Origin: Pseudorhodoplanes sp. | Lineage (GTDB): Bacteria > Pseudomonadota > Alphaproteobacteria > Rhizobiales > Xanthobacteraceae | Reading direction: 5' to 3' | Length of the DNA: 64,000 nt | NCBI GenBank assembly: GCA_032027085.1 | Contig: JAVSMS010000001.1 | Coordinates: 4,689,730-4,753,729, forward strand | Shown here: one piece after another, positions 24,736 to 33,249 of the stretch | Layout of the letters: every line of letters starts with the position of its first letter | How positions within the stretch are numbered: the first letter of the stretch is position 1 | Notes under the pieces: model-generated | What the model was told of the DNA's origin: nothing | The model's database searches: none | Seen by the model: the letters and a program-made list of their open reading frames with translations, nothing else | Program-made: the position numbers and the translations under genes

Positions 24736-26367
24736 ATGGAACGTCGAATGTCCAATGCCCCACAGGTTATAGTCGTTGGTGCCGGCCCTGTAGGCCTGAC
24801 AATGGCCATTGATCTTGGTCGTAGGGGGATTCGGACACTTTTGATCGAGCAAAAGGCAGCGCCGCAATTCTTGCCAAAGATGGAGCGGTGCAATGCGCGG
24901 ACAATGGAGATGTACCGGCGCATTGGCGTTGCCGACCGCATTCGCGAGGTCGGCTTGCGTTCGGACATTCCGATGGATGTCTATGTGATCCTTTCGATGA
25001 TCGAAAGGCCGCTGCTGCGCCTGCCCTATCCATCGGTCGACGAATCCCGTCGAGAACTCGCAAGCAGTAACAACGGCACCCTTTCTTGCGAACCATATCA
25101 GCTTATCTCACAATATACGCTCGAGCCGCTTCTGAAATCGATTACGGAATCCTTTCCAAGCGTAGACGTCCGGTATGGATGCGAGTTACTTGCTCTGGAG
25201 CAGAACGCGGAAGGAGTCATTGCGACTGTACGATCTGGCCAAGGTCAGACCGAAAATGTTCGCGCTCAATATCTCGTCGGTTGTGACGGCGGTGCCAGCC
25301 GCGTTCGAAAACAACTCGGCATCAAATTGCGTGGCGAAGGCAATCTGTTGGAATTGCGGCAGGCGCTTTACTACTGCGAGGATCTTTTTGATCGCATCCC
25401 GCTTGGACAGGGCCCTGGCCGGGGCCGCCATTATCACGTGGCTGACGACCGAGCGAGCTTCCTGATCATGCAGGATTCGACCAAGCACTTCACGTTGCAC
25501 GCTGTGGTCGACAGTGACGTGGCAATGAAAGCGCAATTCGAAGCGGTTATCGGCGCTCCGGTTAAATATGAAATGTTATCCTGCAATCCATGGCGACAAA
25601 ATCTGCTGCTTGCTGATCGCTACTGCGACGGTCGCGTATTTTTGGCTGGCGATGCCGCGCATCTTGTTATCCCGACCGGTGGCCTCGGGATGAACACCGG
25701 CGTCGGCGACGCCCTCGACTTATCGTGGAAGCTAGCCGCTGCGCTCGACGGTTGGGCCGGCGAAAATATTCTCCGTTCGTACGAAATCGAGCGTCGCCTG
25801 GTCGGTGAGAACAATGTCGGTGCTTCCCGTTATGCATCGCTCGGCCGGCGCAAGTGGCGATCACAGTATCGGCCTAATATTCGCGATAATACCCTGGATG
25901 GTGAGGCGACGCGCAAGTCCCTGGCGGCGGTTGCTGATATCGAGCAGCGCAAGACCAACGAAATGATCGGAGCGGAACTTGGCTATCGATATGTCAGTTC
26001 GCCGATCATCGATGACATTCCCGGAGGTCCAGAACACCGTTTCCGTGAGTACCATCCGACCACTTGGCCGGGTGCGCGCCTGCCGCACGTGTGGCTAAAC
26101 GACGGTGCACCGATTCAGGACCGTATCCCGGACGATGGCTTTACGTTGATCCGCCTCGGCGGCAGCGGAGCCGACACCTCGAAACTCATCGAGGCGTTGC
26201 AGAACTACGGTGCCCCGGCAAGGGCTATCGACATACCCGATCCCGTCGCCCGCGATGTCTATGGTCACGACCTGGTGCTGGTGCGGCCTGACATGCATAT
26301 CGTCTGGCGCGGCAACAAGCTGCATGACGATCCCGCAGCCCTTGCTGCAAGAGCCACGGGGCATTGA
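24736..26367 (+). CDS. FAD-dependent aromatic hydroxylase (PHBH-fold, PheA/TfdB/MhpA type)
   Basis: About 543 residues from ATG 24736; ATG 24748 is an alternative and neither has a strong ribosome binding site. It has the dinucleotide motif VIVVGAGPVGLTMAIDLGRR, the mid-protein YLVGCDGGASRVRKQLGI and the FAD-ribityl motif VFLAGDAAHLVIPTGGLGMN. A C-terminal thioredoxin-like region follows. Such enzymes hydroxylate a phenolic ring using NAD(P)H and O2. Coming after an acid-activation and side-chain shortening operon and before a decarboxylase-type amidohydrolase, it probably acts on the ring product. Sixty-seven bases separate it from the next gene. Confidence 0.9.
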   Translation: MERRMSNAPQVIVVGAGPVGLTMAIDLGRRGIRTLLIEQKAAPQFLPKMERCNARTMEMYRRIGVADRIREVGLRSDIPMDVYVILSMIERPLLRLPYPSVDESRRELASSNNGTLSCEPYQLISQYTLEPLLKSITESFPSVDVRYGCELLALEQNAEGVIATVRSGQGQTENVRAQYLVGCDGGASRVRKQLGIKLRGEGNLLELRQALYYCEDLFDRIPLGQGPGRGRHYHVADDRASFLIMQDSTKHFTLHAVVDSDVAMKAQFEAVIGAPVKYEMLSCNPWRQNLLLADRYCDGRVFLAGDAAHLVIPTGGLGMNTGVGDALDLSWKLAAALDGWAGENILRSYEIERRLVGENNVGASRYASLGRRKWRSQYRPNIRDNTLDGEATRKSLAAVADIEQRKTNEMIGAELGYRYVSSPIIDDIPGGPEHRFREYHPTTWPGARLPHVWLNDGAPIQDRIPDDGFTLIRLGGSGADTSKLIEALQNYGAPARAIDIPDPVARDVYGHDLVLVRPDMHIVWRGNKLHDDPAALAARATGH

Positions 26368-26434
26368 CCAATTGGTGCCAGGCAAATCGACCTTCCGCGA
26401 TCTTCCCAAAACGCCCAGTACAGGAGGCAAACTC

Positions 26435-27448
26435 TTGCGTTACATCGATGCTTTCAATCACTTTTTCCCAGAGGCACTTTGGGAAAAAATGCTTGTTTCC
26501 GACGGAGCCGCGCGCGACATCGGAAAGCGCATGCGCGGAATCCCCGCAATCTACGACCTTGATACCCGCTTCAAGGTCATGGACCAGTTCTCCGACTACA
26601 CGCAGGTTATCTCTCTTGGCATGCCGCCGCTCGAGGCGTTGGGCACACCTGAGCAGGTCGAGGAATTCGCCAGGCTCGGGAACGACGGAATGGCTGAACT
26701 GGTCGCGAAGTATCCGGACCGCTTCGACGGCTTCCTTGCATCGCTCCCGATGAACTCCCCCGGCGCGGCGCGCGAACTCGAGCGTGCGTTCAAGGAGCTC
26801 GGAGCCAATGGCGTTCAACTCCACAGCAACATAAACGGCGCTCCGCTGGATGAGCCGCAATTCCGCCCTGTATTCGAAGTTGCCGCAAAGTACGGCCGGC
26901 CGGTGATGCTGCATCCGTCTCGCGGTGCGTCGATGCCGGACTACGCGACGGAGAAGAAATCGAAATACGAGATCTGGTGGACATTCGGCTGGCCATACGA
27001 AACCAGTGCGGCGTTGGCCCGCCTTGTATTCTCCGGCATCATGGATGAGCTTCCGAATCTCAAGGTGCTTGCTCATCACCTTGGAGCGATGATTCCGTAT
27101 TTCGAGGGCCGGGTCGGCCCCGGCTGGGATCAACTCGGGAACCGGACGTCCGATGAGGACTACAAGCCCGTTCTCCAGCGGCTGAAAAAGCGTCCGTTCG
27201 ACTATTTCAAGGATTTCTACGCCGATACCGCGACCTTTGGCTCGCGCCCTGCGACGGTGTGTGGACTGGAATTCTTCGGCGAAGACAGGGTGTTGTTTGC
27301 ATCGGACAGCCCGTTCGATCCGGAAAAGGGTCCTGGCTATATCCGCGACACAATCAAGGTCCTTGAATCCATCGAAATGTCAAACGAGGTCCGCGAGAAG
27401 ATCTCTTTTCGCAATGCGCAGTTGTTATTCGGTTTGAAGCCGGCCTGA
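26435..27448 (+). CDS. Amidohydrolase-2 (ACMSD/gamma-resorcylate decarboxylase-like)
   Basis: A 337-residue TIM-barrel protein starting at TTG 26435, chosen because AGGAGG lies seven bases before it and upstream sequence is not family-like. Motifs: YIDAFNHFFP at the N-terminus, where the usual first metal H-x-H reads F-N-H; VMLHPSRGA; LKVLAHHLGAMIPYFEGR; and the catalytic-Asp region VLFASDSPFDP. The family carries out non-oxidative decarboxylation or hydrolysis of aromatic-derived acids. It is cotranscribed with the hydroxylase. The missing first His, which I believe also occurs in a subfamily, could alter metal binding. Confidence 0.88.
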   Translation: MRYIDAFNHFFPEALWEKMLVSDGAARDIGKRMRGIPAIYDLDTRFKVMDQFSDYTQVISLGMPPLEALGTPEQVEEFARLGNDGMAELVAKYPDRFDGFLASLPMNSPGAARELERAFKELGANGVQLHSNINGAPLDEPQFRPVFEVAAKYGRPVMLHPSRGASMPDYATEKKSKYEIWWTFGWPYETSAALARLVFSGIMDELPNLKVLAHHLGAMIPYFEGRVGPGWDQLGNRTSDEDYKPVLQRLKKRPFDYFKDFYADTATFGSRPATVCGLEFFGEDRVLFASDSPFDPEKGPGYIRDTIKVLESIEMSNEVREKISFRNAQLLFGLKPA

Positions 27449-27477
27449 GCAGTGGCCGGCAGCGAAGGAGAGGACAA

Positions 27478-27630
27478 TGAGCGCCCCGATCCGATTGCAC
27501 TGTTACTCTCGGGGGGCATCTCTGATGCCGACCGACGCAGCACGTGCAGCCGGCAAATCAGATAGCCGGATCAATCTCGACGACATCGGGACAATCAGGG
27601 GTTTCGCCAATGGCGTGGGGCATTCATAGT
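27478..27630 (+). CDS. Short ORF (50 aa) with strong ribosome binding site, possibly truncated
   Basis: ATG 27478 follows AAGGAGAGGACA and opens 50 codons ending in TAG. It has no recognisable family. The good initiation signal after the amidohydrolase gene suggests the start of a former third operon gene that was cut off by the rearranged DNA downstream. Confidence 0.4.
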
Positions 27631-27767
27631 CAACCATGTCTGTCATCGCAGCATCCTGAACATCGCGCCGAAAGCGATTGGCCGATCCAAGCCCGATCGC
27701 TGAGAAAGAACGCAATGATGTCAAATCCAGCGGACGCGGCAGGCGGACGTAGCCGCCTGCCAGACAT

Positions 27768-27900
27768 TCGGATCTCGAATCTCTCCAAGCGCTTCTGGAG
27801 CTACGATTTTGTCGAAGCGCAGACCAATGATGGTGGCCGGGTCAGACTGCTGACCCTGATCGACGAGTTCCCCCCCCGCGGCGCCGCCAAGCTTCGCAGG
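27768..27900 (+). pseudogene. IS3-family transposase scrap
   Basis: KRFWSYDFVEAQTNDGGRVR and LLTLIDEF match the first catalytic strand of IS3 OrfB (WSYDFVxDRTHDGRxxRxLxxxDEF in other IS3 elements). No other parts are present. Confidence 0.65.
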
Positions 27901-27975
27901 ATGCTCGACGCCATTACAATCGATAAGCCGGCGCTGAGTGAAAAAATCAGGAAGCCGGGCACAATATGAGTGCAG

Positions 27976-28059
27976 CCGAAGTTAAAGGCGACGATTCAGT
28001 TCACCGAAATTACGCCGGCCGGCCTGTTGCGACATGCCAGCTTCAAGGGGTTGGCTTAG
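27976..28059 (+). pseudogene. LigD-like ATP-dependent DNA ligase C-terminal remnant
   Basis: The frame reads PKLKATIQFTEITPAGLLRH then ASFKGLA and stop, resembling the last strand of the OB domain of bacterial LigD-type ligases (RHxSFxGLRED). The rest is absent. Low-confidence scar at the boundary of the catabolic island and the plasmid-like module. Confidence 0.45.
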
Positions 28060-28618
28060 TGTTAACAACAAAATCCTGCTGAAACCCGAGCGCCTCCTCG
28101 CCCGGGTATCCGAGCGCGTTGCGGACAAGCCGGCGGTCACCGACCTTTAAGTCGGCGTGCCCATGCTCATGGCCACAAATTCAAAGCGACGCTTGCACGC
28201 GCGCGAAAACCTCTGGTGACGGCGGGAAATGCGTCACCACGACATCAGCATGCGACTTCTCCAGAAAAGAGACAGTTTCCGGGGCTGGCGGCTCATCCCG
28301 CAGCGTCGCGCCAGCGAATGTCACACCGCCGATCACCACCGTGTCTCGCTCTAAGAAATGTACACCGGTTCGCGCTGCAGCGGCGCGGGCGGCATCGATT
28401 GCAGCGGCGGCTGTACCGAGGTGCCAGTATTCATGATTACCGGACACGAAGACAGCCGGTCGGTCACCAGCAAACGATCGGACGACGTTCATCGAATAAG
28501 CCGGGTTGCCATCGAATATGTCGCCGGCGCAGACCAATACATCGAAGTCAGGACTCTTCTGCACCGGCAGAAGGCTGCGTTTCTCCATATGGAGATCTGA
28601 CAGGATCCATAGTTTCAA
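28043..28618 (-). pseudogene. Metallophosphoesterase with one in-frame TGA
   Basis: Translation from TTG 28618, which overlaps the previous stop as TTGA, gives LWILSDLHMEK, DVLVCAGDIFDG, FVSGNHEYWHLG and VVVTHFPPSPEVFARVQASL. It then meets TGA at 28183-28181. Beyond it the same frame continues ICGHEHGHADLKVGDRRLV and on to TGA at 28043. The relative at 46250 has Trp at the stop position (ASLWICG), so TGG became TGA. The last metal-binding motif, GHEHGHA, lies after the stop, so the 145-residue product should be inactive unless read through. Confidence 0.8.
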
Positions 28619-28890
28619 GACCGCTCCGCCTCCTGCGCCGCCCAGTGCGCAACCTTCGCAACCAGCGACCAGACGCTGGTCCGGCGATCGTGCGCAAAGA
28701 TCTTGCCTTCGCAAGACCAAGCTTCAGTGCCGGCCACGGAGTTACGACCTTCGGAGACGCGGACCGCGTAGTCCGACATGTCGGCTAGGTTGCTGATGTT
28801 GCCGATCTCAGCGCGCGCGATCTCGCGCGAACCGCCCTCCCAGCCACCCGGCACCAACTCAACTTTGACCCGCAGCATCGCCAACTCCAC
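28615..28890 (-). CDS. Small hypothetical protein
   Basis: 91 residues from GTG 28890, or 87 from ATG 28878. It has a beta-rich N-terminal half (VKVELVPGGWEGGSREIARA) and a C-terminal helix (SLVAKVAHWAAQEAERS). Family unknown. It overlaps its neighbours at both ends, the downstream one through TTGA, so it is translationally coupled to the metallophosphoesterase. Confidence 0.6.
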   Translation of the reverse strand: MELAMLRVKVELVPGGWEGGSREIARAEIGNISNLADMSDYAVRVSEGRNSVAGTEAWSCEGKIFAHDRRTSVWSLVAKVAHWAAQEAERS

Positions 28891-29239
28891 TTGTCACATC
28901 GATTACTTGATCATTGTCGTCTACGCGCTTGAACGGTGCCCGTTCACCGAGCCGATAAAACCGGCCCGCTGTGCGCGCCCAGCCGTTAGCTAAATCGATC
29001 GCGGCCAACGGACTTGTGGTAACCCAGCCGTCCGGCAGACGCGGGTGACCTGTGACGACGCCGACGAGATTCAAAAGGTCGCTGCCGGGATAAAAATCGA
29101 ACATCCAGCCGGAAAGCACTGGCGCCTGCGCGAGATCGTCCGCGGACGGCGTCCAGCCGGACGCGAACTTCTGTAGATCGTTCAACAGACGCTCGCGACG
29201 GGCGACGACTTCGGCGGGGGTGTACGGAACTGCGATCAT
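28859..29239 (-). CDS. Hypothetical protein, tandem paralogue A
   Basis: 126 residues from ATG 29239, which overlaps the preceding stop as ATGA. The core pattern W-x-P-S-x-(D/E)-D-L, LSGWMFDFYPGSDLLNLVG, GHP and a C-terminal AxDxANGWARTAGRFYRLGE recurs in the next upstream gene. The pair therefore arose by tandem duplication. Function unknown; the family seems confined to accessory DNA of this kind. Confidence 0.65.
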   Translation of the reverse strand: MIAVPYTPAEVVARRERLLNDLQKFASGWTPSADDLAQAPVLSGWMFDFYPGSDLLNLVGVVTGHPRLPDGWVTTSPLAAIDLANGWARTAGRFYRLGERAPFKRVDDNDQVIDVTSGVGDAAGQS

Positions 29240-29520
29240 GACGTCACACTTTCGATCAGGCGGTAGTATCGGTTCACTGTGCGCGCCCATCCGGCCGCCT
29301 CGTCGATTGCGACCAGCGCGCTGGTGTAAATTGCTCTGTCGCCAAAGGTCGGATGACCTCGCACGTCGCCCCACAGGCACAGGGCGGCGCGGCTGCCCGG
29401 TCGGAAACCAAACGACCACCCGCGGATCACCGGCACGTCGACGAGATCCTCCGTGCTTGGCCGCCACCCGCGCCGGAGTCGCGCGATCTCCTTTTCAAGG
29501 TCGCCAGGGGCGCCAGTCAT
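29236..29520 (-). CDS. Hypothetical protein, tandem paralogue B
   Basis: 94 residues from ATG 29520, which overlaps the previous stop as ATGA. It shares with its neighbour the motifs PSTEDLVDVPVIRGWSFGF, a central GHP and the C-terminal AIDEAAGWARTVNRYYRLIE. No catalytic motif. The chain of 4-bp overlaps across four genes implies stoichiometric production. Confidence 0.65.
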   Translation of the reverse strand: MTGAPGDLEKEIARLRRGWRPSTEDLVDVPVIRGWSFGFRPGSRAALCLWGDVRGHPTFGDRAIYTSALVAIDEAAGWARTVNRYYRLIESVTS

Positions 29521-29771
29521 GATTCCGTCTCCGGATCCCGCACCTCGAGCGGCACCGGCGCGCACTCGAGCCTGTCCTCGGCCAGCGTGTCGAGGACCCA
29601 TTCCAGCTGCAGTGCCCGCAGCCGGGCTCGATTATGCGGCTCCTCAAGCGCCCGCAGGTCGGCCGCCTGAGCCGGCCCGCTGAACGGAGCCGTCCGGGTA
29701 CCGCACCGGCGGATCCAAGCTGGACGCAGGGCGGCGAATCTGGTGGGGTGGCATTTGTTGGACATTGTCAT
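29517..29771 (-). CDS. Small hypothetical protein, first gene of the minus-strand accessory operon
   Basis: 84 residues from ATG 29771; an ATG at 29765 is also possible. It is Arg/Pro-rich, with a short helix (LRALEEPHNRARLRALQLEW) and an acidic C-terminus. Family unknown. Its start overlaps the inverted repeat at 29761-29786 shared with the divergent ribbon-helix-helix gene. Confidence 0.5.
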   Translation of the reverse strand: MTMSNKCHPTRFAALRPAWIRRCGTRTAPFSGPAQAADLRALEEPHNRARLRALQLEWVLDTLAEDRLECAPVPLEVRDPETES

Positions 29772-29786
29772 AATGGGCACAATGTC
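29761..29786. promoter_or_regulatory. Inverted repeat between divergent genes
   Basis: GACATTGT (29761-29768) and ACAATGTC (29779-29786) form perfect 8-bp arms with a 10-bp spacer. It lies over the divergent starts of the accessory operon and the ribbon-helix-helix gene. Such spacing suits two dimers of an autoregulating ribbon-helix-helix protein. Confidence 0.65.
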
Positions 29787-29823
29787 AGACAACGGGACCA
29801 CATACAAGCAAGGCCTGGTTAGA

Positions 29824-30165
29824 ATGGTTAAAAAACGAAAAGGGCCAATGCTGCGGAATGTGCCGCGTCAATTTAACGAGAACGAGGAGAACGACGACCG
29901 CATGGCCTACCTGCGCGGCGAGATCGGTCCGCCGCGTCAAAAGGCCGGGGACCAGAAAACCGAGCGGATCGGGCTGCGGCTCCATAGAGATCTGGATTTT
30001 GAAGCACGAATGGCCGCCAGAAACGAGGGCGTCAGCTTTTCAAGCTGGATCGTCAAAGCCATGGCGCGAGCGGTTAATGAGCGCGCGGACCAAGATCTGC
30101 TCGACAATTTCGGTCGATACAAAGACTGGGTTGTCAACCCACCGATGCCTCCACGCAAACGATAG
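29824..30165 (+). CDS. Ribbon-helix-helix domain protein
   Basis: 113 residues from ATG 29824; upstream ATGs at 29782 and 29773 are in frame but overlap the operator. After a basic, disordered N-terminus comes ERIGLRLHRDLDFEARMAAR and SFSSWIVKAMARAVNE, the strand-helix-helix pattern of MetJ/Arc-type DNA-binding proteins with the S-x-S-x-W-I helix start. Likely roles are autorepressor, copy-control or partition-type DNA-binding protein. The phased palindrome array starts 141 bp downstream and is a possible target. Confidence 0.7.
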   Translation: MVKKRKGPMLRNVPRQFNENEENDDRMAYLRGEIGPPRQKAGDQKTERIGLRLHRDLDFEARMAARNEGVSFSSWIVKAMARAVNERADQDLLDNFGRYKDWVVNPPMPPRKR

Positions 30166-30521
30166 GGGGAAGGGCAGTTAACTCGCCGTCACTTCCACGC
30201 GCAGGTTGAGATAGGTTGCGGGCAACCTGATTTAATTTGCACGCGCGCCACGTCACGGCGCGGCGCGTGCAAACTGGCGATCAACTCCAAAATTGTTTCA
30301 CGCAGAATGCTTCGAATCTCGAAGCATTATCGCGCGTCCGCGGGCGAAAAATGTTTCGAATCTCGAATCATTTATGCCGTGATGCGCAACAAAATTACTT
30401 TGAATCTCGAAGCATTTTCGTGCGCGAAGCGCTGGGATAAAGGCTTTTTAAAACGGCTGGGAGAAAATGTTTCGAATCTCGAATCATTTTGCTCTGGGGT
30501 GAGTGACGTTGCCCCCAGGTT

Positions 30522-31448
30522 TTATCCAAGACTGAGTTCGCTTCTGGAACTTTGATTGCCCTGTGGGGCGGTGTGAGCGACGGGAGCTGGCGCGGAGCCA
30601 TTGGCGGAGCGCAGCGCCAGATCCCGGCGCGGGTGGAAAATGGCGGCGAACTCGGACGGCGTTTTCCACCCGAGCTGGGAATGCGGGCGCGTGCCATTGT
30701 AATCCGCCCGCCAGCAAGCGAGGGCAATTCGGGTCTGCGCGAGCGACGTGAACAGCGTCTCGTTCAAAAGCTCATCCCTCAGGCGGCCATTAAAGCTCTC
30801 GATGAAGGCGTTCTGCATGGGCTTGCCCGGCGCGATATAGTGCCATTCGACCTGGGTTTGCTCCGCCCATGCGAGGATGGCGTTGCTGGTGAGTTCGCTG
30901 CCATTGTCACTGACGATCATCCCGGGCCTGCTGCGCTCGGTTATCAGCCGATCGAGTTCGCGCGCCACGCGGGCGCCCGAGAGCGAGCTATCCGCCACCA
31001 GCGCCAGGCATTCGCGCGTGCAGTCATCAACGACGGTGAGGATGCGGAAGCGGCGGCCGTCAGTCAGCTGATCAGACACGAAGTCCAGCGACCAACGCGC
31101 ATTGGGCGCCACCGGGATCATCATCGGCGCCCTGGTCCCGATCGCCCGCTTGCGCCCGCCACGACGGCGGACAGCAAGCCTTTCCTCCCGGTAGAGCCGG
31201 AACAGCTTTTTGTGGTTCACCACGAAGCCCTCCCGCTTGAGCAGAACATGCAGGCGCCGATAGCCGAAGCGCCGGCGTTCCTGCGCGATCGCCCTCATGC
31301 GCGCGCGCAGACGGCCGTCATCGGGCCGCGTTGAAGCGTATCGAATGGTCATGCGGCAGGAGCCGATGGTTTTACACGCCCGCCGTTCGCTCATCCCGTA
31401 GGCCTCCCTGAGATGCGCGACAGCTGTCCGCTTGGCCGCGGGCGTCAC
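30522..31448 (-). CDS. IS3-family transposase OrfB (copy 2)
   Basis: 308 residues from GTG 31448, with a product identical to the OrfB encoded at 4095-5021. All three DDE residues are present ([23 protein letters not shown]). It overlaps orfA by GTGA. Confidence 0.93.
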   Translation of the reverse strand: MTPAAKRTAVAHLREAYGMSERRACKTIGSCRMTIRYASTRPDDGRLRARMRAIAQERRRFGYRRLHVLLKREGFVVNHKKLFRLYREERLAVRRRGGRKRAIGTRAPMMIPVAPNARWSLDFVSDQLTDGRRFRILTVVDDCTRECLALVADSSLSGARVARELDRLITERSRPGMIVSDNGSELTSNAILAWAEQTQVEWHYIAPGKPMQNAFIESFNGRLRDELLNETLFTSLAQTRIALACWRADYNGTRPHSQLGWKTPSEFAAIFHPRRDLALRSANGSAPAPVAHTAPQGNQSSRSELSLG

Positions 31449-31711
31449 CACTTCTTTCCCAGAAGATCCTTCAGGGCCACGTTGTCCAGCATGGCATCCG
31501 CCAGCAACCGCTTCAGGCGGCTGTTCTCGTCCTCCAGGCTCTTCAGCCGCTTGGCCTCCGACACGTCCATGCCGCCGAACCTGGCTTTCCATTTGTAAAT
31601 GCTGGCATCGCTGACCCCGTGCTTGCGGCACAGATCCGCAACCGAGACGCCGGCCTCGTTCTCCTTCAATATCCCGATGATCTGTTCTTCCGAAAAACGG
31701 CTGCGCTTCAT
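31445..31711 (-). CDS. IS3-family transposase OrfA (copy 2)
   Basis: 88 residues from ATG 31711, identical to the OrfA encoded at 3832-4098, with the same HTH and leucine-zipper-like helix. Intact, so this IS copy should be mobile. Confidence 0.93.
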   Translation of the reverse strand: MKRSRFSEEQIIGILKENEAGVSVADLCRKHGVSDASIYKWKARFGGMDVSEAKRLKSLEDENSRLKRLLADAMLDNVALKDLLGKKW

Positions 31712-32060
31712 GCTCCGGTCCTCAGCTTGGCCCAGAGCGAACTTCAAACTGGATTAAGCCCACGGGGCAAGGTCATGAGCAACAAAATTACTTCGAATCT
31801 CGAATCATTTTTCTCGCCGCGCATCACCGAAATGATTCGAGATTCGAAGCATCGCACGCTCTAACGCTCAACAAAAATGCTTCGAGCTTCGAAACATCTT
31901 GGTGCTGTTTGGTGCTGTTACTGTTGGCGATCACAAACACCCGATCCACAAAAAATTTCGACCACACGACTTGACAGTTGCATGACCGCACCGAATTTTA
32001 GTCGGTAAGAATAAGAAGAAGAGCGCGATCAGCGTCGGATCGAAATCAGGACAGGATCAA

Positions 32061-32384
32061 GTGGGTTCAGCCGCCACGAAATCGGTAATCGTTGACGCGC
32101 ATGCACAGCCCGAGCACGCGCGCATGGGCGATTTCGATGCAAAATACGAGGCGGCGCGCAAGAAAAAGCAGATCAATCGGCGGAAGGCGAAGGCACAGCG
32201 CGAGGAACACAAGCGTATCGCGCGATACGAGCCGGTCGATCAGGCTAAGTGGAATGCGCTGGCGTGGCGCCACGTCAAAGGCGACCTTCTGTCGAAGGAT
32301 GAACGCGCGTATTTCGACGGCGGCACCGAGCGAACGCGATCCTGGCTTGGCGCCAGAATGGCACTGCATCGCACCGGGTATACC
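32061..32384 (+). CDS. Basic hypothetical protein, 3' end replaced by IS debris
   Basis: The GTG 32061 frame follows AGGACAGGATCAA and encodes a highly charged protein: residues 20-60 are a Lys/Arg/Glu-rich helix (KYEAARKKKQINRRKAKAQR). Around base 32385 the sequence changes to an IS3 remnant in another frame, so the open frame to 32543 is a chimera. The original C-terminus is lost. The helix resembles nucleic-acid-binding coiled coils; function unknown. Confidence 0.45.
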
Positions 32385-32600
32385 GATACAGAATGGGCTT
32401 CGTCGAGAGATTCAATGGCCGCCCGCGCGACGAATGCCCGAACGAGCATTTCACCAAACTCAACGAGGTGCGCCAGATCTCGAAAGCATGGAGGATCGAC
32501 ACCAACCAACCGCACACGAGCTCAACAGGCTCTCGCCAACTAAGTTCGCAGCACGCCCCCAAGGGGGCAAAACTGGAACAACTTCTCCTTTTATGAACCA
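32385..32600 (+). pseudogene. IS3-family OrfB C-terminal scrap
   Basis: MGFVERFNGRPRDECPNEHF, then LNEVRQISKAWRID and, in a second frame, LNRLSPTKFAARPQ match the catalytic-Glu region and C-terminus of IS3 transposases. It lies between two blocks of the palindrome array and interrupts their phasing. Confidence 0.75.
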
Positions 32601-33249
32601 GGTGCAAGGGAGCAAACCACACGGGGTCACTGGTTATCGGAGCTGTCTGCCTGGCAAAAATGCTTCGAATTTCGAATCATCTTCAGGTGACTACGAAACT
32701 AAAATTACTTCAGATCTCGAAACAATTGTTTCTAGTCTCGAAGCATTTCCTAAACAGGCGCAATAAAATTAGCGCGAGTTTACGACCTGCTCCTGATCGA
32801 AAACGCGACATTAAAGGCTTTTCACCAGTCGGCAGGATGAATTGTTTCGAAACTCGAATCATTTCGTCGGAGACTGCGAAATAAACTTACTTTGAAATTT
32901 GAAACAAATGGTTCGAAACTCGAATCATTTTCGCGGACGGCCAAACACAAATTACTTCTAGATTCGAAGCAATTTAGGTGTGCAAGGCGCGACCGGCGAC
33001 TCGGTCGCTGTTGCTCACGCCTGAGCTCGTTGCAAAATTTTTTTGTGTGCTCACCCGTTCACGTGGTGACCGCTTACCCACAAGAGCTTGTGGCCATCGC
33101 CCTTCGTCTCGTTATTCACGGTGTTCAGAACTATTCAAAACGCCAATCATTTTTTCTGAATGCGCGATCACTAAATGCGTTGATTTCTGGTTCCTACGAT
33201 GGTGAATTGGCTTGAAACTCAAAACAATTATCCCTCGAATTTCAAAGAT

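Larger units (their letters stand above)
30504..31775 (-). mobile_element. Complete IS3-family insertion sequence, copy 2 (1272 bp)
   Basis: Inverted orientation relative to the copy at 3768-5039, with the same length, same encoded proteins and same terminal repeats. It is flanked by a 4-bp target duplication, TGAG (30500-30503 and 31776-31779). It inserted between palindromes 4 and 5 of the array. The clean duplication and identity indicate recent transposition. Confidence 0.95.

Noticed and set aside
30306-32973. Repeat array as a CRISPR locus
   Set aside because: The repeats are short degenerate palindromes with 21-22 or 44-45 bp spacing and no uniform spacers. No cas genes are present.
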